A DNA stretch of 64,000 bases from Methanohalophilus euhalobius (GCF_900215215.1 NZ_OBDR01000010.1:1-64000), one strand, 5' to 3'. Positions 1 to 8,139 are shown, counted from the stretch's first letter. The notes: generated by a model not told the origin, from the sequence alone. Numbers and translations are program-made.

Positions 1-132
1 TTTTCGCTTGGAGTATTTACAACTATAGATTGGAAGATGGGATCTTCCAGCTACAGACATAGCTGTATCGATAAAGTTTAAGTAATCGCTTGACAAAATG
101 CATTCACCCCCTTTGTGTTTTTGTGGTCAAAA

Positions 133-206
133 TCACATTGGGGGCCTCTTCTTATAAAAATGATAATGTATTAGTGGAGGTTAGAGGAAAGGGTTTCTAC
201 AGAGCC
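133..206 (-). mobile_element. End of a mobile element or MITE, related to the one at 23.8 kb
   Basis: The stretch ends at 194-206 in TTTCTACAGAGCC, the exact complement of the GGCTCTGTAGAAA terminus at 23790. Reading inward on the minus strand both copies share CCCTTTCCTCTAA, CCACTAATACATTAT, ATAAGAA and CCCCAATGT, with small differences. Similarity continues weakly to about position 80. The other end of this copy is not recognisable and may lie before the window. No transposase is encoded here. Confidence 0.55.
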
Positions 207-374
207 GATATAATTTTTATTTATCCCTGTCTTAGTTACATTTACCAATACCTTTGGAGACAGATATAAATAACCCGTATCCTCTGGTTCTATGGCACTC
301 AATGTACACCATGTCGTCAATATAACCATCAAAATACACATTAACATCATTTCTGCCCCATCCAGTATTAATTA
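207..374. other. Intergenic region without a recognisable gene
   Basis: Together with 1-132 and 477-611 this AT-rich DNA holds no convincing reading frame. A short hairpin, GGAAGAT-GGG-ATCTTCC, lies at 33-49. I see no promoter or RNA gene that I can support. The region sits between a mobile-element end and a CRISPR-like repeat pair and looks like accessory DNA. Confidence 0.5.
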
Positions 375-476
375 GCAAAAACATCACTTTAGACCATGGG
401 ATTCAACCTCAAATGATGTAATCCAGTCCTGCCAGGCTCCGACGCAAAAACATCACTTTAGACCATGGGATTCAAC
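375..476. repeat. Two identical 33-bp direct repeats with one 36-bp spacer (CRISPR-like)
   Basis: A 33-bp sequence beginning GCAAAAACATCACTTTAG and ending CATGGGATTCAAC occurs at 375-407 and again without mismatch at 444-476. The 36 bp between them are unrelated unique sequence. Repeat and spacer sizes match a minimal CRISPR array, and the complementary strand begins GTTGAATCCCATGG, which resembles CRISPR repeats that start GTTKMAATCCC. No third copy is visible one period away on either side and no cas gene is in the window, so this may be a remnant, a solo unit or an unrelated duplication. Confidence 0.45.
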
Positions 477-611
477 ACCCAATGCAACCACATGCACGGT
501 TTGAAAACTCTCTTTTTGATTTCCTAATTATTAATCACAGAAAAGTTCCATTGAAAATTTACTAATGGTACATCATAATAATATTTCTTGTTAACATGGG
601 AACAAGAATCA

Positions 612-1619
612 TCACTTTCTACTTATTGCCAGCATCACCAATCCAACGATAAGCAGAATTGAAGTGAAGCCTGGTAGTTGGTTGTTTGCCCCCTTATCTT
701 GTTCTGTTGTTTCATTACCTACTATTACAGGATTTCCATCTTCATCAGATGTGCTTTTCTCTTCAACGATTGCTTCATCTAAAACAGCACGTTTCTCCCA
801 TCTAAACACCACAGGTACCCCAGTTATGCCAGCTTCCTGTTCAAAGTGACTGTCTATTGCTTGATAGACTTCATCAATTCCTGACTCATTTATTTTTTCA
901 GGGCTGTCCATATCCATGCCCACAAACAGATATCCATTTATGCTGACTCCGTAACCTGTTACAGGTCCGCCAAATTCAGCAGAAAATGGGCGAACTTCTC
1001 CGTCCATTGAATGGCCGAGTGAATCTATCCACCTTCTTTTTTCACTTTCTTGTTCAATTACGGGCATTGTCCCATAGACCGCTATAACAGATGGATCGTT
1101 TTTAGCATTTTCAAGGGTCTCCGGTCCATAGTCAAGAAGCGGTATATCTTCATCATCCTCTGTCCACATAAAAACCACTGGAATTTCATTGATTACTGCT
1201 TCCTGTTCGCAGTATTCATCTATTTTCAGGTATATCTCATCAATCTTTGACTCATTTATTTTTCCCTGATAAGAGGAACTCAAGTACACTTCCAGAAATT
1301 CACCAGCATTACCGATGGCATATACCGACGGATCAAATTCGACAAGCGATTTTTCGGTTGATATGGATAACCAGCATTTAGATACCGAATTATTCCATTC
1401 CTGATCAATTGTTTCGGGAAAAGTTCCCCTGCTGGCTATGAATAGCGGTTCGTCCTTATATTCTTCAAAATAGGAATTAGAACTATTCGAATCAGAGATT
1501 TCATCCGTATGTCCAGAATCATTTACCTCGTCATCAACTGCACTTGCTGAAACTATTGATAAGATAGAAATAAAGAACATCAGAATTACAATTTTGTAAA
1601 TTTGATTTTTTATAAGCAT
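612..1619 (-). CDS. Secreted, membrane-anchored protein with two copies of a protease-associated domain
   Basis: The 335-residue product starts with a signal peptide (about residues 1-28, ending near VSASA) and ends in PGFTSILLIVGLVMLAISRK. That tail is a PGF-type tripartite C-terminus with a membrane segment and basic end, as in archaeosortase substrates. Between them lie two copies (about 55-155 and 175-285) of a domain with the pattern G-x-x-P, an acidic middle part with GxxxV/I-x-GYLFV, and a closing VPVVFRW. The same domain forms the N-terminal part of the serine protease encoded just upstream at 1779-2879. Function is unknown. A role as inhibitor, chaperone or surface partner of the protease is my inference. 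Confidence 0.75.
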   Translation of the reverse strand: MLIKNQIYKIVILMFFISILSIVSASAVDDEVNDSGHTDEISDSNSSNSYFEEYKDEPLFIASRGTFPETIDQEWNNSVSKCWLSISTEKSLVEFDPSVYAIGNAGEFLEVYLSSSYQGKINESKIDEIYLKIDEYCEQEAVINEIPVVFMWTEDDEDIPLLDYGPETLENAKNDPSVIAVYGTMPVIEQESEKRRWIDSLGHSMDGEVRPFSAEFGGPVTGYGVSINGYLFVGMDMDSPEKINESGIDEVYQAIDSHFEQEAGITGVPVVFRWEKRAVLDEAIVEEKSTSDEDGNPVIVGNETTEQDKGANNQLPGFTSILLIVGLVMLAISRK

Positions 1620-1727
1620 TTTCTTCCACTCTTATATGCTTCATATGATTTATGCCAACAGTTTAATAATTATATGGACAATATATAAAACTATTTAACT
1701 TATATACGAATAAATCTAAAATATAAA

Positions 1728-1755
1728 AGCCAGATTATACGTCAATAATCTGGCT
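1728..1755 (-). terminator. Stem-loop after the serine protease gene
   Basis: A perfect 11-bp inverted repeat, AGCCAGATTAT and ATAATCTGGCT with a 6-bp loop, lies 24 bp beyond the protease stop codon. On the minus strand it is followed by an A/T-rich tract. It probably ends or stabilises the protease transcript. Confidence 0.55.
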
Positions 1756-1778
1756 AAACCACAGAATACATGATATTC

Positions 1779-2879
1779 TTACGTCAAAGGTTCTACATCC
1801 AAATCTAACTCAACTCCACTAATTGGTGAAAAAAGGGCGTTTGTAGCAGTACTGCCCCAATGTACACCAGAGATCATTACTTGATTTCCATATTTCTTAA
1901 AGATAGGTGCACCACTATCACCATTGTCGGAATCATAATCTGCAGAAAGTTGATCATAAAGAGTTCCAAAAACTGGGTGGTTTATTTCATCCCACTCTTC
2001 TTCGACATAGCCATATGTCCGGCCACTGGTAATTCCTGACATGTAGACTTTGCTGCCTAAGTTTGGATCGTAATAATTACGTACATCCCTAACATCATCA
2101 ACATCTTCATAATAGATATCATCTTCAACATTACTGGCTTCAACCCATGCAGCATCTGCAAAATGGCCCGTGATGTAAGTTACTTCACCCACTTTTCTGG
2201 TTGAACTGGGTTGATAAATGTCTCCTCCGACACTACCAGCTGTCATAGCAGAATGTCCAGATATTACAAACCCTTTTGTTCCAGTGCTGTTTTCTGCAGC
2301 AAATGATAACGTTGACTCATACCATGTGTTTGTTGCATTTTGGTATATTATCCTTATACCACCAATCATATCTGACCATTCATCGTCACGTTCATCAAGA
2401 TAAACTTCTTCTCCTTTTCTGAAAACTACCGGCACATTAGATATTTCTAATTTTTTTGCATTTGTATCCACAATACTGTAAAATTTATCAATTGTAGATT
2501 GGTCAATATCTCCCACTTCCTTATCAAATTCTACAAATATATATCCCCCATAGTTTACACCAAACCCTAACAGAGGACCACCACATTCTTTCATATAAGG
2601 ATGAAGTTCACTTCCAGAATTGTTAAGACTTTTTCTGAGAGTCGCCACCCATTCCACTTTTGTTTTATCATCTGTAAGCTCAGGTACTGCTCCCCTGCTC
2701 TCAATTACACTTGAATCTTTCTTCAGGGAATCAAATGTGTTTGCACCATACGCCGGGAAATAATATTCTTCTTCGAAAGAGTCATCATGGCTGGAATCAG
2801 ACGCTCCTGCCCACGCAAATCCAATGAGCATTATGCTTACAAGCAATATGCTCAAACTTATTTTTGTAATATTCTTCAT
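1779..2879 (-). CDS. Secreted trypsin-like (S1-type) serine protease with an N-terminal pro-like domain
   Basis: The product has 366 residues. A signal peptide (1-25, ending GFAWA) is followed by a domain of about 100 residues (55-160) shared with the neighbour at 612-1619. The C-terminal half is a chymotrypsin fold. The triad is visible as His in VISGHSAM, Asp in HFADAAWV and Ser in DNGDSGAPIF, followed by the substrate-pocket strand ISGVHWGS. The layout (signal, roughly 130-residue N-terminal domain, catalytic domain) resembles secreted S1 proteases made as zymogens, so the first domain may be a propeptide. This is inference. The acidic composition suits a salty environment. It is a single gene with its own terminator, 159 bp upstream of the partner gene and in the same direction. 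Confidence 0.8.
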   Translation of the reverse strand: MKNITKISLSILLVSIMLIGFAWAGASDSSHDDSFEEEYYFPAYGANTFDSLKKDSSVIESRGAVPELTDDKTKVEWVATLRKSLNNSGSELHPYMKECGGPLLGFGVNYGGYIFVEFDKEVGDIDQSTIDKFYSIVDTNAKKLEISNVPVVFRKGEEVYLDERDDEWSDMIGGIRIIYQNATNTWYESTLSFAAENSTGTKGFVISGHSAMTAGSVGGDIYQPSSTRKVGEVTYITGHFADAAWVEASNVEDDIYYEDVDDVRDVRNYYDPNLGSKVYMSGITSGRTYGYVEEEWDEINHPVFGTLYDQLSADYDSDNGDSGAPIFKKYGNQVMISGVHWGSTATNALFSPISGVELDLDVEPLT

Positions 2880-3299
2880 ATATTTACCTCATTTGTTCAA
2901 TTCTGCTCCCGAGGCAAAGTTACGCTTATATACTGTAAACAGCAAACTAGCTCTGCCTCCGGGCCGATGTGGAGTTCTGGTTGGTTAATATTCATCGGAA
3001 CCCCACATTGTAAGATCTCGTTCGACGTTAAACTATATATTACGTGTCATAATTCAATTAAACATGAGTGATTAATCTTCATCGCTTCGATTAACAACCA
3101 GAATTCCCGAAACGGCATCCCCTGAGAAATCAGAACTAGAGACAAAATATTAATCCTTTTCCAGCTTAAAATGAAATATACAGAATGACTATTGATTGCG
3201 AAAATTCAGTCTGTTAGAACAATAAAATTCAAACCCATAACTGCAAAAACAGACTCTCAACAAAATGACAGAAGAAAATTCCCTCTTCATTGTTGGCCC
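2880..3299. other. Intergenic region with imperfect inverted repeats
   Basis: No gene is supported in these 420 bp. TTCTGGTTGGTTAAT near 2980 is nearly complementary to ATTAACAACCAGAA near 3092, and ATGTGGAGTTC near 2970 is nearly complementary to GGAACCCCACAT near 3000. The nested repeats suggest a structured transcript or a small decayed mobile element. The left part must carry the promoter of the protease gene. Confidence 0.4.
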
Positions 3300-4064
3300 T
3301 TAAAATTGAAGCTTAATTCCAACAGGACAATGGTCCGAACCAGTCACTTCCCTAAAAATAGAAGCCTCGATTAAATTCGGCTCCATATCATCACTTACAA
3401 AAAAGTAGTCCAGCCTCCATCCCACATTACGATCCCTTGCCCTGGTTTTCAAATCCCACCAGGTATAATTACCATCATCTGAATTGAAAAGCCTGAAAGT
3501 ATCAATGAAACCATGAGAAAGGAACTTATCTATCCATTCCCTTTCAATTGGGAGAAACCCGGAATGGTTTTCATTTTGCTTTGGTCTTGCAATATCAACC
3601 GTTTTATGAGCCGTATTCAAATCCCCACAGACAACTATGGAATATCCCTTGTCTTTTAAGGCCTGTGCATAATTCAGGAGAGCCTCATAGAAATCCATTT
3701 TATACTGAAGCCGCTCATCTGAAGAATTACCATTGGGAAAGTAAATATTAAAAAGTACAAAATCATCATAAAAAGCGATTAAAATCCTTCCTTCATGGTC
3801 AAAACGGTTTATACCAAAGCCGTAACGAACCTCTTGTGGCTGGACCTTACTGTAAAGGGCAACCCCACTATAGCCTTTCCTTGCAGCAGCACTGAAATAA
3901 CTGTAATAACCATCTATGCGCCTGATATTTGGTGGGAGCTGGGAAGGGCGGGCTTTTGTCTCCTGCAAACACAGAATATCAGGTGATTCAGAATCCAACC
4001 ATTCCAAAAATCCTTTTTTAGCAACTGCCCGCAAACCATTGACATTCCAGGAAAGCAGTCGCAG
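3300..4064 (-). CDS. xth: Exodeoxyribonuclease III / AP endonuclease, apparent CTG start
   Basis: This is an exonuclease III family enzyme that cleaves DNA at abasic sites in base excision repair. Motifs seen are WNVNG near the N-terminus (metal-binding Asn), CLQETKA (catalytic Glu), [18 protein letters not shown] (Asp and Asn of the active site), WRLDYFFVS and [13 protein letters not shown] (catalytic Asp-His). The only TTG start (4034) would remove the conserved WNVNG. Upstream of it the frame is open to a TGA and contains no ATG, GTG or TTG. A CTG at 4064 lies 7 nt after a GAGGGGG ribosome site and gives [10 protein letters not shown], about 254 residues and the normal family length. It begins 2 nt after the TAA of modE, so translation is probably coupled within the orc1-modE-xth operon. 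Confidence 0.88.
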   Translation of the reverse strand: MRLLSWNVNGLRAVAKKGFLEWLDSESPDILCLQETKARPSQLPPNIRRIDGYYSYFSAAARKGYSGVALYSKVQPQEVRYGFGINRFDHEGRILIAFYDDFVLFNIYFPNGNSSDERLQYKMDFYEALLNYAQALKDKGYSIVVCGDLNTAHKTVDIARPKQNENHSGFLPIEREWIDKFLSHGFIDTFRLFNSDDGNYTWWDLKTRARDRNVGWRLDYFFVSDDMEPNLIEASIFREVTGSDHCPVGIKLQF

Positions 4065-4066
4065 GT

Positions 4067-4606
4067 TTATTCCCCCTCATTTTTCACAGGAGAAATACCT
4101 ATATCGACAGCTCGAATAGTAGCAATCACTTCATCCCCCTCACCGACATCCAGATTTCCTAATTCCTTTTCCCTCAGTATAGAAGTTAATACTGCAGACT
4201 CAACTTCAATCTGAATCCTGGAGATTCCATCAGAAGATTCTACATTCCTGACCTTACAGGGAATATTATTGATCTCACCCTTATTTTCAGAGGATAATTC
4301 TTCCTACACCATCCTGTCAACATACTCACGATTTAGCTCATATTGATTTATCAGATCCCTTCCATACTCTGTAAGAAAAGTACCCTGCTCCTTACCTCCT
4401 CTTACAGTCCTTACAACATCGTGTCCGGTTCTTAAATTCATCTTCTTCAATATGTTCCAGGCATGTTTATAGGAGATCTGGAGCTTTTCACAGGCTTTTT
4501 TCAGGGATCTCTCTTCATCTATAGCCTTCAGGAGACGTACCTTACCGGCACCAATCACAGGTTTGCCTTCATGTGTCAGCCATACTTTTGTACGGGTTTC
4601 CAGAAT
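4067..4606 (-). CDS. modE: ModE-type molybdate regulator with in-frame TAG (candidate pyrrolysine) between HTH and TOBE domains
   Basis: The first part (before 4307) is a LysR-like ModE winged [23 protein letters not shown], then [20 protein letters not shown] and [19 protein letters not shown]. At 4304-4306 there is a TAG. The same frame then continues for 78 codons to a TAA and encodes a complete TOBE (molybdate-binding) domain: [55 protein letters not shown] plus TOBE is the normal ModE architecture, so the TAG interrupts one gene. In Methanosarcinaceae UAG can be decoded as pyrrolysine. The conserved N-terminus runs past the GTG at 4558. The likely start is ATT (4606) or CTG (4603), next to AGGGG and 1 nt after the orc1 stop. 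A truncated HTH-only protein is the alternative product. Confidence 0.75.
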
Positions 4607-4607
4607 A

Positions 4608-5723
4608 TCAACCCCTAATGCATTTTATTACATCATCTGCAGGATAATTCAGACGAATAATACGGGTTCTGCCCCGCATACCTTCACCTGAAAACGAAAC
4701 ATCCAGATAATGCGAATCTTTTAATTTATTCACCAAACTATAAAACCGGGTATATCCCAATTCATTATTGTCATTGAAAAGTTCATAAAGTTCGCCTGCT
4801 TTGATTCCATCATTTTCCGCCACAAGCCGCAAAATCTCTTTTTCATTATCTGAAAGGGATGATATGTTACGCCTCAGATGCAAAAGGCGTGACGATTCAT
4901 AGGCCTTATCCACATCATCCTCTGAAATGTTTTTGCTTGCCCTTTTTTCTGCATTCAGGCCTGATCTCTTGAGTAGATCGATACCAACACGCAGATCACC
5001 GGTCAAATCGACATAATTCACTATTTTCTCTCTGACTTGATCCGGGACTACTTCCGGATAGAAAGCCAGCTGGATTCGGGAAGAAATGATGTCTCCTATT
5101 TCGTCATAAGAATAAGGAGGAAATTCAATCTCTTCAGGCAGGAATACAGAACTCACCTTTGGATCAAACCTGTAAAGTTTTCCCGTATCACTTACAATCG
5201 CAATTACACCCATTTTCACACCGGGATACTGTTCATGGGCTCGTAGTATGGAATACATGATCTCATCGGCATGCCCGCCGTGGAATAAATAATTGATATC
5301 ATCCAGACACACCACCATTACCCTATCCTTTTCGATAAGTTTCAGGACAATTTTTTCAAAAAGTTTCCTGAAAGCTACTCCTGAAGACGGCGGGTCTATA
5401 TTGAAAAGTTTGCGATATATGCGTGAAACAACAGCAAAGCGGGTGGAATCCATCTGGCAATTGATCTTTACAAGGACCACATTCGAGGTGTGTGCTTCTA
5501 TTTCTTCAAAAACCTTCAATACAGCACTGGTTTTTCCGGTGCCGGGTGGACCATAAACAAGACAATTAATAGGTCTCATACCTTTTACTGCAGGCTTTAA
5601 GCTATAGATGAGAGATTGCAACTGAGAATCCCGGTGCATAAATTGTTCGGGGAGATAATCCAGTTCCAGTACGATGGGATCTCTGAAAATTGTCTCATCC
5701 CAGAGAAGCATATTATCTTTCAT
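4608..5723 (-). CDS. cdc6: Orc1/Cdc6 replication initiator
   Basis: This is an origin-binding AAA+ ATPase of archaeal DNA replication. It shows Walker [14 protein letters not shown] (about residue 60), Walker B VVCLDDINYL, sensor and lid sequence GDLRVGIDLLKRSGLNAE, and a C-terminal winged-helix domain (about 295-371). The ATG at 5723 is preceded by AGGAG and gives MKDNMLLWDETIF, matching typical N-termini. The open frame further upstream lacks family similarity. The gene is first in an operon with modE and xth, whose starts overlap or abut preceding stops. Its upstream region holds motifs repeated beyond the next gene (5782-5926 and 6668-6907), a possible origin of replication. Confidence 0.93.
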   Translation of the reverse strand: MKDNMLLWDETIFRDPIVLELDYLPEQFMHRDSQLQSLIYSLKPAVKGMRPINCLVYGPPGTGKTSAVLKVFEEIEAHTSNVVLVKINCQMDSTRFAVVSRIYRKLFNIDPPSSGVAFRKLFEKIVLKLIEKDRVMVVCLDDINYLFHGGHADEIMYSILRAHEQYPGVKMGVIAIVSDTGKLYRFDPKVSSVFLPEEIEFPPYSYDEIGDIISSRIQLAFYPEVVPDQVREKIVNYVDLTGDLRVGIDLLKRSGLNAEKRASKNISEDDVDKAYESSRLLHLRRNISSLSDNEKEILRLVAENDGIKAGELYELFNDNNELGYTRFYSLVNKLKDSHYLDVSFSGEGMRGRTRIIRLNYPADDVIKCIRG

Positions 5724-5781
5724 ATACCTGACTCCTAAACCTATTATCAAATTCCCCTGTAAATATAATAGCTTTTTTGCA

Positions 5782-5926
5782 GGGCAATTTGCGCTTTGTC
5801 CGAAAAATCGATTTGTCCGAAAATTACATTGAAAAGCTTGATGCATTCTAATGCAGATCACAAGCACATCGAGCTTACCCTAAAAGTCCCATACATTAGA
5901 GCTTAAAACATAACTTTGTAGTCAAA
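5782..5926. repeat. Left set of duplicated motifs near orc1, candidate origin or initiator sites
   Basis: Three motifs here recur in 6668-6907 on the other side of the 6080-6646 gene. GGGCAATTTG is at 5782-5791 and 6898-6907. A 33-bp unit beginning TTTGTCCGAAAAT and ending CTTGATGC at 5812-5844 matches 6801-6834 at about 28 positions. TTTGTAGTCAAA is at 5915-5926 and 6668-6679. A further TTTGTCCGAAAA copy starts at 5795. This is the upstream region of orc1, where archaeal initiators commonly bind. The sequence does not match the best-known origin recognition box, so initiator binding is inferred from location only. Confidence 0.5.
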
Positions 5927-6079
5927 TGTCATACATTGCGATCAAATTCGATGATTCAGTTCAAGAAAAGAACATCCACAAGATCCTTTTGTTAAATTTT
6001 TCCCAGTGGCCATTTTATTATAGATGTGATTCATATAATGATATACCAAATCATAATGGTGGATTGAGGGTAAGAACGG

Positions 6080-6646
6080 ATGAATAGAAAAGAAGGATTG
6101 CTAGTGTTATGTATTGGTATGGTATTGTGTCTATGTCTGACACCGTCAGCAATAGCTTCGACTGGAGAAGAAAACAACACCCCAGTCAAAGATGCTGCTC
6201 AATTAAAGATGGAAGAGTTGGAGGCTGAGTTGGGTGAAGAAGGAATGCAAGAAGTCCAGGAATATTTGGAACTACAGGCATCTTTGCCACATGTGGTAAA
6301 GGCATCTCCTTATTCATATATTGCCTTTGCTGCAACTGATGAGGAAAGTCAAATTGCATATATGACTGGAATAGATGAGTCTGATTTAACTGAAGAAGAA
6401 AAAGAAAAGCTAAAAGCAGAATTGCAAGATATCTGGGATAGGTATCCTGATGGTTTCAAAATTGAAGACAATGAGCCCTTAGAAGTGATTGCTGGAATAA
6501 TGGAGCAAAGATTCATTGAATCAGAAGAATCTAAAAGAGATGATTTAGATAAATCGGTGAGTAATGAGCATTCAAGTAGCCAGTTTCAATCCAATATAAC
6601 TTTGCTTAGTATACTTGTGACAAGCCTGCTTATAGTAACGATATGA
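6080..6646 (+). CDS. Small secreted protein of unknown function
   Basis: The 188-residue product starts after a GAGGGT ribosome site. It has a signal peptide (about 1-26, ending SAIAS), a very acidic, Glu-rich helical middle part (ELEAELGEEGMQEVQEYLEL and TEEEKEKLKAELQDIWDRYP) and a hydrophobic C-terminal segment (ITLLSILVTSLLIVTI). That suggests an exported protein anchored in the membrane. I do not recognise the family. It stands alone between two sets of repeated DNA motifs next to orc1. Confidence 0.65.
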   Translation: MNRKEGLLVLCIGMVLCLCLTPSAIASTGEENNTPVKDAAQLKMEELEAELGEEGMQEVQEYLELQASLPHVVKASPYSYIAFAATDEESQIAYMTGIDESDLTEEEKEKLKAELQDIWDRYPDGFKIEDNEPLEVIAGIMEQRFIESEESKRDDLDKSVSNEHSSSQFQSNITLLSILVTSLLIVTI

Positions 6647-6667
6647 TTCAGGCGACCTTAAAATAGA

Positions 6668-6907
6668 TTTGTAGTCAAAAAAGTACTTTATAATCAGATT
6701 CCAAATTTTGTAGGCAAGAGCACTTTATAGACAAGCCCGATTGTGGATGTAAGTTATTTTGCCAACAGGTGCGCAACATATTATTAATTGAACCAACCGC
6801 TTTGACCGAAAATCACTTTGAAAAATCTTGATACTTCTTGATGCAATTACACCACCATCCGTTTTGTCCGATAAATACCTTGTTTGTCGGACAAAACGGG
6901 CAATTTG
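6668..6907. repeat. Right set of duplicated motifs with a long palindrome, candidate origin
   Basis: This stretch repeats the three motifs found upstream of orc1. It also holds a perfect 13-bp inverted repeat, CCGTTTTGTCCGA at 6859-6871 and TCGGACAAAACGG at 6887-6899, around an A/T-rich 15-bp centre. TTTGTCCGA is the core of the motifs on both sides. The rest of 6647-6951 holds no gene. A TATA-like TTTATATA at 6915-6922 lies about 30 bp before the DUF134 start and is probably its promoter, so the palindrome could also be an operator for that regulator. Confidence 0.5.
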
Positions 6908-6951
6908 GAATCCTTTATATATTTGCTCACCTATGGGTGATTGGTTAACGT

Positions 6952-7257
6952 ATGAAATGCAGGAGAGGAAGACCAAAATGCCCCCGCAGGATACGGGCAG
7001 AGCCCAATATTATGTGCTTTAAACCCTGCGGCATACCAAGGTCTGAAGTTGAGGTAGTAGAACTCGCATTTGAGGAACTGGAGGCCATCCGGCTTGTGGA
7101 TGTGGATGAGCTGACACAGGAAGAAGCAGCCCTTGAGATGGGAATTTCCAGAAGGGCTTTCTGGGAAGAACTGAAAAATGCGAGGAAAAAAGTCGCCAGA
7201 GCTCTTGTTGAAGGGCAGGCCATAGATATCAAAGGTGGAAATTACACTACTGAATAA
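6952..7257 (+). CDS. DUF134 family DNA-binding protein
   Basis: The 101-residue product matches the DUF134 family of predicted regulators. It has the N-terminal [14 protein letters not shown], the [12 protein letters not shown] segment, [18 protein letters not shown] and a sigma-70 region 4-like helix-turn-helix ([20 protein letters not shown]). It lies directly before an Mrp-type iron-sulfur carrier with 14 bp between them, a pairing seen in other archaea and anaerobes. The family role is not established. Regulation of the following genes is inferred. The ATG is about 30 bp from a TATA-like box with no clear ribosome site, so the message may be leaderless. Confidence 0.85.
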   Translation: MKCRRGRPKCPRRIRAEPNIMCFKPCGIPRSEVEVVELAFEELEAIRLVDVDELTQEEAALEMGISRRAFWEELKNARKKVARALVEGQAIDIKGGNYTTE

Positions 7258-7271
7258 ATGGAGTCATTAAA

Positions 7272-8105
7272 ATGAGTCAAAACATACAGTCAGCTGAAAG
7301 TCTGGTAAATTCCAAAGTTGAAGAGCCAAAACTCGTATCGAATCTGCGCGGAATAAAAAACAAGCTAATGGTAATGAGTGGCAAAGGCGGCGTAGGAAAA
7401 AGTACTGTTTCTGCAAATCTCGCTGCAGCCCTTGCCAGACGCGGGAAAAGGGTCGGGCTGCTTGACAGTGATATTCATGGACCAAGTATTCCCACAATGT
7501 TTGGAATTGCTGACAAGAGACCCGAAGTTGGAGAAAAGGGGATCCTGCCTGTACAGGTTGCCGATAACCTCAAGGTTATGTCCATAGGTTTACTGCTGGA
7601 CGATCCGGATTCCCCTGTTGTCTGGAGAGGGCCTGCCAAGATGGGAGCCATCAAGCAGTTTCTGGAAGAAGTTGACTGGGGAGTGCTGGACTACCTGATC
7701 ATAGACCTGCCTCCGGGCACAGGAGATGAACCATTGAGTATAGTACAGTTGCTGGGCAAGGTCGACGGTGCCATCATTGTCACAACTCCCCAGGATGTAG
7801 CACTTACAAGTGTAAGGAAATCCCTGAAATTTACAGAAATGCTGGAAGTACCCCTTATCGGAATGGTCGAAAACATGAGCGGTGTAATCTGCCCCCACTG
7901 CAATGAAGAAATACAGGTCTTTGGCGGTGAATCTGTAGAAAAGGCTGCAAAAGATTTCAACACCCCCATACTTGCTACATTGCCCATCGAACCCGATGTT
8001 TCATCATCAGGGGACAAAGGAGATGTATATGTCAATGATGACAAATCCATCTGGAAAGAAAAATTCGATTTAATCGTTAATTCTGTGGAGGAAAAGTTCA
8101 ACTAA
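7272..8105 (+). CDS. mrp: Mrp/NBP35-type Fe-S carrier ATPase
   Basis: This is a P-loop ATPase of the Mrp/NBP35 (ApbC) family, which binds and transfers [4Fe-4S] clusters in the cytoplasm. The 277 residues show a deviant Walker A, VMSGKGGVGKSTVSANLA (about 35-50), GLLDSDIHGPSIP, VVWRGPAKMGAIKQF, LIIDLPPGTGDE and the cluster-binding CxxC in VICPHCNEEIQVFGG (about 210). It follows the DUF134 regulator by 14 bp and precedes a DUF169 gene, so the three probably form one transcript. Confidence 0.92.
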   Translation: MSQNIQSAESLVNSKVEEPKLVSNLRGIKNKLMVMSGKGGVGKSTVSANLAAALARRGKRVGLLDSDIHGPSIPTMFGIADKRPEVGEKGILPVQVADNLKVMSIGLLLDDPDSPVVWRGPAKMGAIKQFLEEVDWGVLDYLIIDLPPGTGDEPLSIVQLLGKVDGAIIVTTPQDVALTSVRKSLKFTEMLEVPLIGMVENMSGVICPHCNEEIQVFGGESVEKAAKDFNTPILATLPIEPDVSSSGDKGDVYVNDDKSIWKEKFDLIVNSVEEKFN

Positions 8106-8139
8106 TCTTCCATTATATTTTAAGGGCAAGGGAATTTTT

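Noticed and set aside
4304-4558. Stand-alone 84-residue HTH protein
   Set aside because: The frame continues past a single TAG into a complete TOBE domain, and the conserved N-terminus extends upstream, so this is treated as part of a ModE gene.
5724-5867. Longer Orc1 start
   Set aside because: The extra 48 residues match no Orc1 N-terminus, and AGGAG precedes the ATG at 5723. This DNA instead holds the repeated motifs.
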